From Tridacna crocea (Eukaryota > Mollusca > Bivalvia > Cardiida > Cardiidae): DNA of 64,000 bases. Where the stretch lies: NCBI GenBank assembly GCA_943736015.1, contig OX031065.1, forward strand, positions 14,847,427 to 14,911,426. Reading direction: 5' to 3'. Made by a program: the position numbers and the translations under genes. The notes below the pieces were generated by a model. That model ran no database searches. It was not told where the DNA came from and saw only the letters and a list, made by a program, of their open reading frames with translations. Positions 1-9,374 of the stretch are shown here, one piece after another; within the stretch, counting starts at the first letter, position 1, and every line of letters starts with the position of its first letter.

Positions 1-164
1 TGGATCAAATGCTGCAATTATTTTTTGATAGAGTAGAAAATATTGTGGGTAAGGAGAAAATGCTGGTTACATGCATTAATTTTTCTCTTTCCCCACATTT
101 TTTTCAGAAGGCTTCTTTTCCTTGGGCATTGCTCGTCACTAGTCACTGTGTGGTAAAGGGTTAA
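1..164 (-). repeat. Palindromic MITE, left end outside window
   Basis: Right part of a reverse-oriented copy, ending TGGTAAAGGGTTAA. The hairpin is partly degraded. Confidence 0.7.
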
Positions 165-370
165 CAAACGCCAACATTTTAAACTGGTCCATTTTGAGAG
201 GATCTGTAGACTTTAAATTTCATGTGAAAATCATGAAATCTGTGTCTGAAATGATAGAAAATATTATGGGAGAGGAGAAAGAGCTGGTTACCAGTGTAAT
301 CTCCCATTTCTTACTTTGTTTTTAAAAAAAACCCAGCTTTTCATCAGGATAAAAAGGTGATGACAGTTAG
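165..370. other. Intronic DNA with a decayed MITE-like fragment
   Basis: A stretch at 250-300 (GAAAATATTATGGGAGAGG ... GAGCTGGTTACCAG) looks like an old MITE half. No exon is visible. Confidence 0.4.
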
Positions 371-594
371 TTAACCCTTTACCACACATTGACAACTTTT
401 AATGACCCTAAGAAAGACAGCTTTTGAAAATATTGTGGGAAAAGGAGAAAATGCTGATTACCAGCATTTTCTCCTTTTCCCACAATGTTTTCTACACTCC
501 CAAACAGAAATTTTAGTTTTTGACTCACTTTGATTTTATTATCTGCAGATGCTTTTATTGTGGACCAGTCTAAAACTTTGTCATGTGGTAAAGA
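371..594 (+). repeat. Palindromic piggyBac-type MITE
   Basis: TTAACCCTTTACCACACA start, hairpin with centre ATGCTGATTACCAGCAT, and end TGTGGTAAAGAGG in which the last TTAA is mutated. It lies directly upstream of exon A. Confidence 0.85.
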
Positions 595-640
595 GGTACC
601 CAGATTTTTAATTGGAAAATTTGTTTTACTTAACCTTCAG

Positions 641-891
641 GTCTTCAAAGACAACTTAGTTACATGAACCATGATGGCTCCTTCAAAATGTTCCGTGATG
701 ATAATACTACTACCAGTATTTGGTTGTCTGCCTTTGTTGCAAAAACCCTTCATGAGGCAAGATTTGGTGAATGGGAGCGAGATCTCTTTATACCGATAGA
801 CCTGATTGACAAGATTGTGGTCTGGCTGTGTGATAAGCAGAATGAGACGGGGGCTTGGTATCCAGAGGGACAGATATTTGACAGAAAGTTG
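641..891 (+). CDS. CD109-like/TEP exon A (thioester domain part)
   Basis: This is the first exon of the gene visible in the window. It opens after a TTCAG acceptor in phase 2 and ends before GTATGT in phase 0. The translation has the alpha-2-macroglobulin thioester-domain signature: LQRQLSYMNHDGSFKMF, then STxWLxxFVAKxLxxA-like residues (SIWLSAFVAKTLHEA), then a WLCDKQNETGAW segment matching the WL..Q...G.W pattern of the alpha/alpha toroid. In this family the domain carries the buried thioester that attaches covalently to proteases or microbial surfaces. The thioester motif itself is not in the window and must lie in an upstream exon, so the gene is 5'-incomplete here. CD109, insect-type TEP and other A2M-like proteins cannot be separated from this exon alone. 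Confidence 0.9.
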
Positions 892-1489
892 GTATGTACA
901 AAATTGAGTCAGTACAACTAATTGAATGAACAAAGTGCCTCATACATATGAATTTACTTTATTGCCAACAATTTTTGAAAATGCTTTGGAGAAATCATAC
1001 CTTCATTGGAAATTAATGCAGGTTATCCGTAGTTGTGATCACATTTTCAAAGTTGTACTTGCAAAGAAGTGGTGATTGGAAGTTTTATAGTAGAACTACA
1101 ATTAAATCTTTAAGTAGCTGCACAGAGCACTCAGTAACTGTGTTCATGCTCACCATTCATAAAGGCACTTTTTCTACAGAAGCTTTCCATTCCTTTTTTT
1201 GTACCAGATTATGCTACATGTATTTCCAATAGCCTATGCAGTAATATGTTTACATATTATTGTAATTTGATCAACCTTTTTTTTTAACTACCTCCTCTGT
1301 TTAACATCCATCTTGAGTAACCATTTTGTTGCCGTGTCCATGGGTGAGGCACTTCATATCTTAACACAAGAACACAGAAATAATTTAGCTGTTGCTGTGA
1401 GGTGAATTAAATTGTGATAAAAGTAGTATGAAACACCGTTCAACTAGGTTGGATCAAGGGACATCAATTTAGAATCCCAGCTTATTATT
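892..1489. other. Intron without recognisable elements
   Basis: AT-rich; short open frames only. CTGCACAGAGCACTCAGT near 1118-1135 resembles the GCACAGAGCATGCAGTCT stretches at 8840 and 33043. Confidence 0.4.
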
Positions 1490-1716
1490 TTAACCCTTTA
1501 CCAAACAACAAAAATTTAGACTGGTCCAAATTGAAAGCACTTGCAGATGACAAAATGAAACGTAACTCAAAAATTTAAATTCGTATTCAGCAGGGTAGAA
1601 AACATTGTGGGAAAAGGAGAAAATGCTGGTTACCAGCATTTTCTCCTTTTCCCACAATATTTTCAAAAGGCTTCTATCTAAGGTTATTAAAACCAATGAT
1701 TGTTTAGTAAAGGGTA
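1490..1716 (-). repeat. Palindromic piggyBac-type MITE
   Basis: Reverse-oriented copy starting TTAACCCTTTACCAAACA with a complete hairpin centred on GGTTACC. The right end is AGTAAAGGGTAA. Confidence 0.88.
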
Positions 1717-1990
1717 AAGTGAGATTGTTTCAAACAGTCATTTGCCTTGACTTTTTGGTTAAACTTATACTAATTTCTCTCGAGTCTGTTTTCTGGGAAC
1801 TACACCAGTACTTGCGCTGAACATGTGGGCCAATGAAAAATCCCAAAGTTGAGACTGGCTCCCTGGTATCGAATTCAGGACCTTATGGTTACTAGGCCAA
1901 CGTTCTACCTCACAACCATGGACACCACTCATTGGTTATATGTTTCTAATGTGACAGTTGTAGACAGGTTTGACTGTGTCTCTATTTCAG

Positions 1991-2095
1991 TCCTCGCAGG
2001 CAGACAACCCTACAGAACGTATGTTTGGACATTCTGTACCGTTGACGGCATATGTGTTGATTGCCTTGTACAAAATTGAAACCGATGTCTCAGGG
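1991..2095 (+). CDS. CD109-like/TEP exon B (thioester domain helix)
   Basis: A 105-bp exon, exactly 35 codons, phase 0 on both sides, between a TTTCAG acceptor and a GTAAGT donor. The peptide holds HSVPLTAYVLIALYKIE, the conserved 'LTAYVL.AL' helix of the A2M thioester domain. It joins in frame to the exons at 641-891 and 2879-3056. A MITE lies in the intron on each side. No counterpart of this exon is seen in the second, duplicated copy of the gene. Confidence 0.88.
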
Positions 2096-2192
2096 GTAAG
2101 TCAGCAGTACTTTCTACATTTGATTGAATGGCTCATTCTTGGCCGTTCTCTGCATGATCCCAACTTTCGTATGCCGCTGATGGAGAAGGCCT

Positions 2193-2388
2193 TTAATCCT
2201 TTACCAAAAGAACAAATTTATAGACTGGTCCAAATTGAAAGCATTTGCAGACGACAAAATAAATGTGACTGAATACTCGAAATTTGATTTTAGAAGGGTA
2301 GAAAAGATTGTTGGAAATGAAGAAAATGCTGGTTACCAGCATTTTCTCCTTTTCCCACAATGTTTTCAAAAGGCTTTTACCTCAAGAA
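2193..2388 (-). repeat. Palindromic MITE, right end lost
   Basis: Begins TTAATCCTTTACCAAAAG, keeps the hairpin and ends within the CAAAAGGCTTTTACCTC arm. Confidence 0.8.
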
Positions 2389-2535
2389 GATATCATATAA
2401 CATTTTAACCATACAAATTGCAGATCAATATGCTCATATTTAGCACACTTTCATTTCAGACAAGTATTACGTTTCGTCTTTTAGTAAAGACTTGACTGCT
2501 TTTGAAAACCAGATCACAAACAAAGTACCTATTTA

Positions 2536-2852
2536 TTAACTCTTTACCAAACAAAATGATAGACTGGTCCAAATTGAAAGCATATGCAGATAGACTGGTC
2601 CAAATTGAAAGCATTTGCAGATAGACTGGTCCAAATTGAAAGCATTTGCTGATAGACTGGTCCAAATTGAAAGCATTTGCAGATTACAAAATAAATGTGA
2701 CACAAAAATAGAAAGTTGGTGTGGGAAGGGTAGAAAACATTGTGGTAAAAGGAGAAAAAGCTGATTACCAGCATTTTCTTCTTTTCTCACAATGTTTTCA
2801 AAAGACTTATTTCTCAGGGTCGTTAAAAGTCAGAATTGTGTCAGATTAAAAC
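2536..2852 (-). repeat. Palindromic MITE with an internal 31-bp tandem amplification
   Basis: Reverse-oriented copy starting TTAACTCTTTACCAAACA. Its AGACTGGTCCAAATTGAAAG segment is present four times with a 31-bp period (unit starts 2561, 2592, 2623, 2654). The hairpin follows at about 2740-2800. Confidence 0.85.
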
Positions 2853-2878
2853 CTTGCCATATTGTTGTTTTCCTGCAG

Positions 2879-3056
2879 GCTGCCCTCAGTTGTATTGACA
2901 AAGCAAGACAATCGGCCTCAGAATATCTTGTAACAGAAGCATTTAACACACCAAACAGGGAGGTTTTCCATCTTGCCATCACAGCCTATGCTTTGTCCCT
3001 CTCTCAACAGAAAAGTCGAAGTATCTTTGACAAACTCTGGAGTCTGAGAAACCAAT
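2879..3056 (+). CDS. CD109-like/TEP exon C (thioester domain helices)
   Basis: The exon starts after CCTGCAG in phase 0 and ends in phase 1 before GTAAGT. It encodes AALSCIDKARQSASEYL followed by FHLAITAYALSLSQQKS, the family pattern 'A...YL...... y.LAi.aYALaL'. The following exon at 4547 supplies the remaining two bases of a Ser codon, so the phases match. Like exon B it is missing from the downstream copy. Confidence 0.88.
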
Positions 3057-3624
3057 GTAAGTGGTATTGCTAAATGATAAGCAGGCATTCTATTGAGATA
3101 CAAAGCATACTATTGGGTATTTGATTAATTGAGTACTTGTTCCCATCCCCATTGAGGTCCTTTTTTACTTCGACTTTTTACTGAAAATCATTGAGCATTA
3201 GTACACTACAATCATGCAGTGCTCATGTTCATTTGTATGATTTTAGTCTTTACCAAACATTCTCGTATTTATCTTATTGAAAAAAGTTGTGGAAAAAGAA
3301 GAAAATATAGGCGACACGCATTTTCTCTTTTATTTCCATGTATTCTTCCCTCTGTAATGTGAGTCCAATTAAACGTTTTTTGTGGCATTTTTAAAAGACT
3401 TTCATTTTGGATGACTCTGCTTGATTTTTGTCTCGCAACTCAAGCAAAGATATCAGCTGTTTAAAAGCACAGAAATCAAAAACCCTCTATCACACAACCC
3501 CATTTTATAACAACTCCACAGAGAAAGTTTTTGGTTTGTTTGGTAAAGCATTAAAATTCAGTAGAACATCAAAATTGTCCAAAGCTGAATTGGAAAAAAT
3601 AGTATGAAATTTTTTTGTAAAGCA
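3057..3624. other. Intron with decayed MITE traces
   Basis: 3253-3345 resembles a worn MITE half (TCTTTACCAAACATTCTCG). The rest is featureless. Confidence 0.4.
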
Positions 3625-3765
3625 ACTGAAGCCTTTCCCAAACAAGCCTTGAGAAAGAAGCCTTCTGAAAACATTGTAGGAGAAGGAGAAAATTCTGGTA
3701 ACCAGCATTTTCTCCTTTTCCCACAATGTTTTTGCCCCTTCCCAAAACAAATTTTAAATAAGTCA
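3625..3765 (+). repeat. Palindromic MITE, partial
   Basis: CCTTTCCCAAACAAGC, GAGAAAGAAGCC arm and a complete hairpin. The right half is lost after CCCAAAACAAATTTTAAA. Confidence 0.75.
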
Positions 3766-3825
3766 TGTTCAACGACAGCTCTAGTTTAACTTGTTTTACA
3801 CATTTTGAAGTTTTTAATCATTTTT

Positions 3826-4444
3826 AGCTCACCTGAGCACAATGTGCTCAAGGGGAGCTTTTAGGGTCACTGGGTGTCCGTCGTCCGTCGTGCATCGTCA
3901 ACAATTCTTTAAACATCAACTCCTCCTAAACCGCTGGGCCAATTTGGACCAAACTTGGCAGGAATGTTCTTTGGGAGGTCCTCTTTCTCTGAAACCCCTA
4001 GTCAGATTTTAAAATAATTTGATAGAGATGTTCCTTGGGTGATTCTTGCTCTTGTGAATGGGAGCTACTTGCACTATATGAACATGATGAAATTCTTAAA
4101 AATTCTCTTTCTCTGAAACCCCTGGTCAGATTTTAAAAGAATTTTTCCGAAATGTGCCTTGGGTGACCCTTTTCAAAACTTGTTTGTAAATTTTGATCCA
4201 TCAAGAAACATGGCTCTCGTGGATGGGGGATACTTGCTCTTATACAGAAATGAAGAATTCTTAAAAATTCTTTATTTGAAACTGATAGTCAGATTTTGAA
4301 ATGAATTTTACGAGTGACCTTTTGAAAATTGCTTAGCAAAATTATAAATTTGGTTCCAATGTTTCAATACCTCAAAAAAAAAAATAGGCTACGGTCATCT
4401 CAAAAATTCAGGTGAGCGATCCAGGACCATCTTGGCCCTCTTGT
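3826..4444 (+). mobile_element. HINE/Helentron-like element 1
   Basis: Starts AGCTCACCTGAGCACAATGT, where GAGCACAATGTGCTC is a hairpin. The start AGCTCACCTG recurs inverted near the 3' end (CAGGTGAGCG, about 4409-4418), and the element ends GGCCCTCTTGTT. The body holds degenerate repeats (CTGAAACCCCTAGTCAGATT-type units at about 3987, 4109 and 4275). It lies in the intron before exon D, and copy 2 of the duplication begins at its last bases. Confidence 0.75.
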
Positions 4445-4546
4445 TTCCAAAATTTGACAGTACTCATACTTCAAACAAGTGTCATTTTTGATGCAATAAG
4501 TTTGGCGTAAATTACATTATGGTACTTTCTCTTTGACATTTTTCAG

Positions 4547-4800
4547 CCAATGAGATTTATTTCTCTGACACTGGAATGCCAGAAAATCCGTCAGACTTTA
4601 TCAACACAGTCCGATACTTAAAGCCAAGGACAGAGTTGATGAATGATGGTTATGCCGTACAAGCAACCGCGTATGCTTTGATGGCACACATCAAACATAA
4701 CGGAATGGGTATTGATTCAGAGTCTAAAATTCAGAGAGACTCCATGATGAAATGGCTGAACTATATGAGGAATTTCATTGGTGGATTTGCATCCACACAG
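4547..4800 (+). CDS. CD109-like/TEP exon D
   Basis: This exon completes the split Ser codon and encodes SNEIYFSDTGMPENPSDF..., then QATAYALMAHIKHN and KWLNYMRNFIGGFASTQ. The last stretch is the family 'WL..qrN..GGF.STQ' motif that precedes 'DT..AL' in the next exon. The donor GTGAGA follows CAG in phase 0. Relative to the downstream copy (23964-24222), this copy lacks two codons (LQ) before ATAYAL but keeps the reading frame; the downstream copy does not. Loss of two codons beside a conserved helix could make even this copy slightly atypical. Confidence 0.9.
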
Positions 4801-4976
4801 GTGAGAAAAACTTGTCATTATCATAGTCTAGTCGTAACAGTTAAACATGCATGAGATCCTAAAATTGTTTATAGGCAGAATGCTGATATAATTTCTATTA
4901 CTTTGTTTGAGATAACTTTCATTTGGTTTCAAGATTTGGAAAGAAATAAAACAGGACAAATTTATGTTGATAGTAT

Positions 4977-5204
4977 TTAACCCATTACCACAAAATCCCT
5001 ACTTTTTGATGACCCAGAGAAAGAAGCCTTTTGAAAACACTGGGAAAAGGAGAAAATGCTGGTAAACAGCATTTTCTCCTTTTCCGACAATGTTTTCTAC
5101 CCTTCACAAAACAAATTTCAGATTTTGAGTCACTTTTATTTTGCCATCTGCAAATGCTTTCAATTTGGACAAACCTAAAATTTTGTTGTTTGGTAATGAG
5201 TTAA
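4977..5204 (+). repeat. Palindromic piggyBac-type MITE (228 bp)
   Basis: Complete TTAA-to-TTAA copy: TTAACCCATTACCACAAA ... TGTTTGGTAATGAGTTAA, hairpin centre GCTGGTAAACAGC. Orthologous with 25118-25346 in the duplicate. Confidence 0.9.
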
Positions 5205-5289
5205 GAAAAGAAGAAGTTGGGAAAAAAAGGCCTAAAAATGTGACAAAAACTCATTTAGATTTGTTTCAAGGAGAAATAACCTAGTGCAT

Positions 5290-5482
5290 CGAATGATTGG
5301 AAATTTGAAAGTTGTTTTGTAAAGGGTAAAGAACATTGTGGGAAAAGAAGAAAATGCTGGTTACCAGCATTTTCTCTTTTCCTCACAATGTTTTCTACCC
5401 TTGCAGAATACATTTCAATTTTTGAGTCTAGGTTATTTTGTTGTCTGCAAATGCAAAATTTTGTTGTTTGGGAAAGGGTTAA
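5290..5482. repeat. Symmetric MITE with the same arm on both sides
   Basis: Both flanks of the hairpin are the 'right-arm' type (GAAATTTGAAAGTTG... and ...CAATTTTTGAGTCTAGG), making a longer inverted repeat than in normal copies. It ends GGGAAAGGGTTAA, 22 bp before exon E. The left end is truncated here; the copy at 28260 has it. Confidence 0.75.
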
Positions 5483-5504
5483 TCATTGGCTCAATTTTAC
5501 ACAG

Positions 5505-5666
5505 GATACTCTGGTTGCCATGGAAGCTCTGTTTGAGTTTACGAAGGTTGATCCCAACCGAAACGTTTTCAACACAATAATTCAGCTGGAGGCGTCAGCT
5601 CTACCAGAATGGAAGAGAGTTATTAGAATGACGAAGGCCAACTACACAAATATGGTGTCAACTTAC
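5505..5666 (+). CDS. CD109-like/TEP exon E (end of thioester domain, start of CUB part)
   Basis: Exactly 54 codons, phase 0 on both sides (ACACAG acceptor, GTAAGT donor). It begins DTLVAMEALFEFTK, continuing the STQ|DT..A..AL.... motif across the splice junction. This is typical of the end of the A2M thioester domain. The remainder (NVFNTIIQLEASALPEW...) enters the CUB-like beta region. The exon has no stops, whereas its counterpart in the downstream copy carries three. Confidence 0.9.
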
Positions 5667-5880
5667 GTAAGTTTTTTTGCGGAGTTTTTGATCTACTTAT
5701 TTAGAGGTAGTGTCGAAAAATGCACCAAAGTTTAAAGCAATACTTTGATAAAGAGGCAGCACAAAGAGCAGTTTAACAAAAAGATGTTTTGGACTAAATT
5801 TCAGTAGATAACTTTGAAAAATATTCTGAGAATGTGGATAAATATGTGATGAAATATACTGGGTGCAGGAGAAACTTTTC

Positions 5881-6006
5881 TATTGACCCTTTTCCACACA
5901 ATATCTACTTTTGACGATGCTGGAAAAGAAGCCTTTTTAAATCATTGTGGGAAATCATTGTCTACATTGTTTTCTATCCTTTAGCACACATATCCCATTA
6001 CTTGAC
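5881..6006 (+). repeat. Decayed MITE fragment
   Basis: TTGACCCTTTTCCACACA start and a shortened hairpin. It runs into a family-II palindromic MITE. Counterpart at 30364-30485. Confidence 0.6.
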
Positions 6007-6191
6007 AGAGCTCCAGATAGAGGAAGTGACTTAAAATCAAGAATTTAATTTGTCTTCACCCAAACCTATGTTGCGGGTACACACTGGAACTGTCTCAACG
6101 AGATAATTCTAATGAGTACCCAGAACATAGGGTTTGAAAGAGAAATAATGGCTTTAGAATATCATCTCCTTCCCCTATCAAGAGCTCTAAT
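6007..6191. repeat. Family-II palindromic MITE
   Basis: Ends CAGAGCTCCAGATAGAGG and AGAGCTCTA, with central inverted repeat CTATGTTGCGGGTACACACT / ATGAGTACCCAGAACATAGG. Copies at 13507, 30486, 38386 and 51599. Confidence 0.8.
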
Positions 6192-6245
6192 TTGACCTGT
6201 ATTTAATTTATAGTCTGCAAACTCTTACAGTTACTACAAGTCTAC

Positions 6246-6474
6246 TTAACCCTTTACCACACAATGACAACTTATGACAACCCTGAGGGAGAAGCTTTTT
6301 GAAAACATTGTTGGAAAAGGAGAAAATGCTGGTAACCAGCATTTTCTCCTTTTCCCACAAAGTTTTCTACCCTATCAAAGAGAAATTACATCATTTGAGC
6401 CACAATGAAAATGTCAGCTGCAAATGCTTTCAATTTAGATGGGTCTTAAAATTTATTGTGTGGTAAAGGGTTAA
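6246..6474 (+). repeat. Palindromic piggyBac-type MITE, copy-1-specific insertion
   Basis: 229 bp, TTAACCCTTTACCACACA ... TGTGGTAAAGGGTTAA. The duplicate at about 30725 reads CTACTCAAGTGTTGAGG with no element, an empty site with a single (mutated) TTAA. This fits a TTAA target duplication. Confidence 0.92.
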
Positions 6475-6596
6475 GTGTTTAGGAACACCAGGTATGCAAA
6501 GAAACACCAGATATGCATGGGTAATTGAAATTGCCTCTGTGAAATAATAGGAATTGTTGAAAGAAATAAAGAAATAATAAACCAAACAAACAGATA

Positions 6597-6622
6597 GACA
6601 GAGAGAGAGAGAGAGAGAGAGC
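6597..6622. repeat. (AG)n microsatellite
   Basis: About 12 AG units in the intron upstream of exon F; eroded in the duplicate (30846-30866). Confidence 0.9.
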
Positions 6623-6663
6623 AATACTCAGAAAAATAAGACATTTATTCAACTGTTTGACAG

Positions 6664-6872
6664 GCCAGTGAAGACCATGTGTACGGAACTATCCGAGTCA
6701 CAGCCCAGGGTGTCGGGCGATCAATGATGCAGCTTACAACCACAGTGCATGTTGAGTATCCATGGTTACTGAAGAAAACACAAGATGAGATCCAGTTTTT
6801 TGAGCTAACAGCTGACAACATCCGTTTTACTGGACGAAACTTTTCTGTCATGGAGATGACTCCTTGTATCAA
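6664..6872 (+). CDS. CD109-like/TEP exon F (CUB part / linker)
   Basis: Follows TTTGACAG and encodes ASEDHVYGTIRVTAQGVG, then MMQLTTTVHVEYPWL, then a charged stretch and EMTPC. In this family the segment links the CUB domain to the receptor-binding domain ('v.a.G.G.a..ql...Y'). The end is placed before GTACGA in phase 2; the downstream copy keeps the same GTACGA donor, which supports this boundary over read-through. An (AG)n microsatellite lies about 45 bp upstream of the acceptor. Confidence 0.87.
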
Positions 6873-6904
6873 GTACGAAATGTTATATCCAAATAATATC
6901 AAGT

Positions 6905-7138
6905 TTTTACTCTTTACCAAACCACAAAATGTTAGACCAGTCCATTCTGAAAGCATTTGCAGGTGACAAAATAAACGTGACTCAGGACTCAGAAATGACT
7001 CAAAAATAGAAAACATTGTGGGAAAAGGAGAAAATGTTGGAAACCAGTATTTTCTCCCCACAATGTTTTCCCACAATGTTTTCAAAGCTGTTTTTTCTGC
7101 GTGTTATTAAAAGTTGGGATTGTGTGGTAAAGAGTCAA
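6905..7138 (-). repeat. Palindromic MITE just after exon F
   Basis: Begins about 32 bp after the exon donor (TACTCTTTACCAAACC), with an imperfect hairpin containing a repeated CCCACAATGTTTTC, and ends TGTGGTAAAGAGTCAA. Confidence 0.8.
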
Positions 7139-7555
7139 CAAAGTTGAGAAAGAAGGCTTTTGAAAACACAGAAACACAGTGGAAAAGGGAGAAAACGCTG
7201 GTTAAAAGGATTTTTTTTCCTTTACCTACAGTGGTTGCTATCAAGTTACAAACAAATTCCATTTCTCATACCATGATTAGTGAGCCCAGCTCTGGCAAAA
7301 GGAGGTCCAATGCATCTCCTCCGTGATGCATTTACCAAATATTTGTGCGTTCTCACAGTCTAACATTGTTGCAAAAGAAGAAATGCAGGTGACAAGCATT
7401 TTCCTCTTTTCCAAAATTTCTTTCGAACTTTTTCAAGTTGCAAACCCTGTATTGAGCCACAATTAATTTGTCATCCTCGAATGCTTTCAAATTATTACAA
7501 GTTAATGTTTTGTCCTTGGGTAACATATCTAAGCATACAATTTGTCACATTGCAG
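7139..7555. other. Intron with decayed MITE fragments
   Basis: 7150-7240 and 7355-7510 carry worn hairpin halves (AGAAAACGCTGGTTAAAAGG; GCAAAAGAAGAAATGCAGG). No other feature. Confidence 0.5.
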
Positions 7556-7730
7556 ATGGATGTACCTGGATAAGAGTTTAGAATCGGGCCTCACTGTGCT
7601 GGAAGTAGATGTTCCGACAGGATTTGTGGTCATGAACCACACACTGCGGGACTATGTGCAATCTGGCATGGTCCCAAATCTCAAACGGGCAGAATTCTAC
7701 TATAGAAAAGTGGTTTTCTACTTCACGCAT
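7556..7730 (+). CDS. CD109-like/TEP exon G (receptor-binding domain)
   Basis: One base completes a Lys codon; the exon then reads WMYLDKSLESGLTVLEVDVP and TGFVVMNHTLRDYV, ending at a GTGAGT donor in phase 0. The 'SG...leV.vPTGF' core is the A2M receptor-binding domain signature. The same exon in the downstream copy encodes an identical peptide and keeps its splice sites, so it is the best-preserved exon of the duplication. Confidence 0.9.
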
Positions 7731-7800
7731 GTGAGTATACTTGTACAGGATTTTTTATTTATAATTTTTTTTCTTTTTCATTTAATCGATGCAAGTCATT

Positions 7801-8023
7801 TTAACTCTTTACCAAACAGTCCCAGTTATTACAACCAAGATGAAGAAGTATTCTGAAAACATAAGAGGAAAAGGAAAAAATGTTGGTTACCAGCATTTTC
7901 TCCTTTTCCCACAATGTTTTCTACTCTTTGAAAGTCAAGTTTCAATTTTAGAGTCCCCTTTGTCATCTTCAAATGCTTTCAATTTGGACAAGTCTAAGAT
8001 TTTGTCATGTGGTAAAGAGTTAA
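7801..8023 (+). repeat. Palindromic piggyBac-type MITE
   Basis: TTAACTCTTTACCAAACA ... TGTGGTAAAGAGTTAA with hairpin centre GTTGGTTACCAGC. Counterpart 32040-32267. Confidence 0.88.
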
Positions 8024-8309
8024 AGTTGGCAATGTAGATTAAATCTGTACCAGATTATCCTTTATTTTATCAAGTTTGAGGAAAAAAGCAACAATGTTTT
8101 CTACCCTATACCAAAATAAAGGCTATAAATTGAGCCACATTTTATCGTTGATGAAAACATGGATTCTTATAATGAGCGTCAATCATATCCACAACTGTAA
8201 TTTTGCCTTTACTTCACAATAATATGCCGTTTTGTTCGAAAAGAACAGCAGATTAGGAAGGGATTCCTTCTGACTCGGTGGTCAAAATTTGAGATCCATA
8301 GGTCCTGAG

Positions 8310-8466
8310 CTTTGACTGAAAAATTGAAATACCTTTTGGGAAGAGTAGAAAATATTGCGGAAAATGAGAAAACTTTGGTAACCAGCATTTTCTCCTTTTC
8401 CCACAATGTTTTCAGAAGGCTTCCTTCTCATGGTCGTCAAAAGTCCGGATTTGTGTTAAAGAGTTC
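8310..8466 (-). repeat. Palindromic MITE, left end worn
   Basis: Hairpin around 8350-8415 and end GTGTTAAAGAGTTCA. In the duplicate (about 32565-32668) the hairpin centre is deleted. Confidence 0.7.
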
Positions 8467-8646
8467 AGGCAGAATAATAATCTGTCTAAACAAAGACAAG
8501 GGAATCTGCAAAAAGTATGCATCATGCAAGTGACTTGGACAATTTGTGAAAATCCAAATCATGGGCTTTGAATAAAAAAAAGATAGAGCGTTATGATTTT
8601 ATATTTAGCGCATTTCTTGTGCAGTGTTCATGTTTATCTCCTTCAG

Positions 8647-8752
8647 GTTGATAACAGTAAAACATGCGTGAAGTTCCGAGCGGACAGATGGTATCCGATA
8701 GCCAACATGACTATACAGCATCGAATGAGAGTCTATGATTATTATGAACCAG
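8647..8752 (+). CDS. CD109-like/TEP exon H (receptor-binding domain end)
   Basis: Runs from a CTTCAG acceptor to a GTATGC donor, ending in phase 1. It encodes VDNSKTCVKFRADRWYPIAN, then MTIQHRMRVYDYYEP. The terminal 'v.VYDYYeP' is diagnostic for the end of the A2M receptor-binding fold. The first base of the following Gly codon lies here and the other two at 10450-10451. The downstream copy is intact at 32847-32952 with an A-to-V change. Confidence 0.92.
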
Positions 8753-8938
8753 GTATGCCTTTTCCTTCCTCTGTCTACTCTTTGGCTGCAAAGTGGAATA
8801 TGTTTTGCTTTTATAGAAAGTGTAGAACAAGATCAAACTGCACAGAGCATGCAGTCTGATCTTTGATTTACACTATCCAATTCATTTAGAAATTTCTAGT
8901 TTTGTAATTGCAAAAATTTGGATCTTTCCTGTCTATTG

Positions 8939-9304
8939 GTAAGCCCTTTATTACACAATTCTAAGTTTTAAGCACCTTGAAGATTACTAAAAAACATTGT
9001 GGTAAAAGGAGACAATGCTCATTCCAAGCATTTTCTCCATTTCTTGGAATGTTTTATACCCTTTCTTACCCAAATTCCAATATTTTACCTACATTTAATT
9101 CTGCACACAACAAGTTTGCAGACCTTTCAAAGTTGAAAGCAAACGCTGACCTGATGTGAATTAAAAGGTTTGTCTAAGATAGGGTAAAAAACATTTTGGG
9201 AAAAGGGGATAGTGCTGGTTACAAGCATTGTCTCCTGTACACAGTTTTTAAAAGCATTCTTCTCTAGAGTTATGTAATCATGGGATGGTTTGGTTATGAG
9301 TTAA
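8939..9304. repeat. Two old MITE fragments
   Basis: Forward fragment 8939-9100 (AAGCCCTTTATTACACAA) and reverse fragment 9176-9304, ending GGTTTGGTTATGAGTTAA. Both hairpins are heavily mutated. Confidence 0.55.
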
Positions 9305-9374
9305 TTTGTGGTCCACAAATCATGAAATGTTTATGATTTTGACAGTCTTCCAAAATTTTGGCATCTAATACGGT

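Noticed and set aside
1490..1820. Open frames reading MLVTSIFSFSHNVF-type peptides on both strands, repeated dozens of times across the window
   Set aside because: They are translations of the MITE hairpin and its arms; they recur in opposite orientation with no start context and no conserved protein outside the repeat.
641..4800. Thioester motif (GCGEQ-like) of the A2M superfamily
   Set aside because: Looked for in the CD109-like exons; it is absent from the window, so I do not claim a complete thioester protein.
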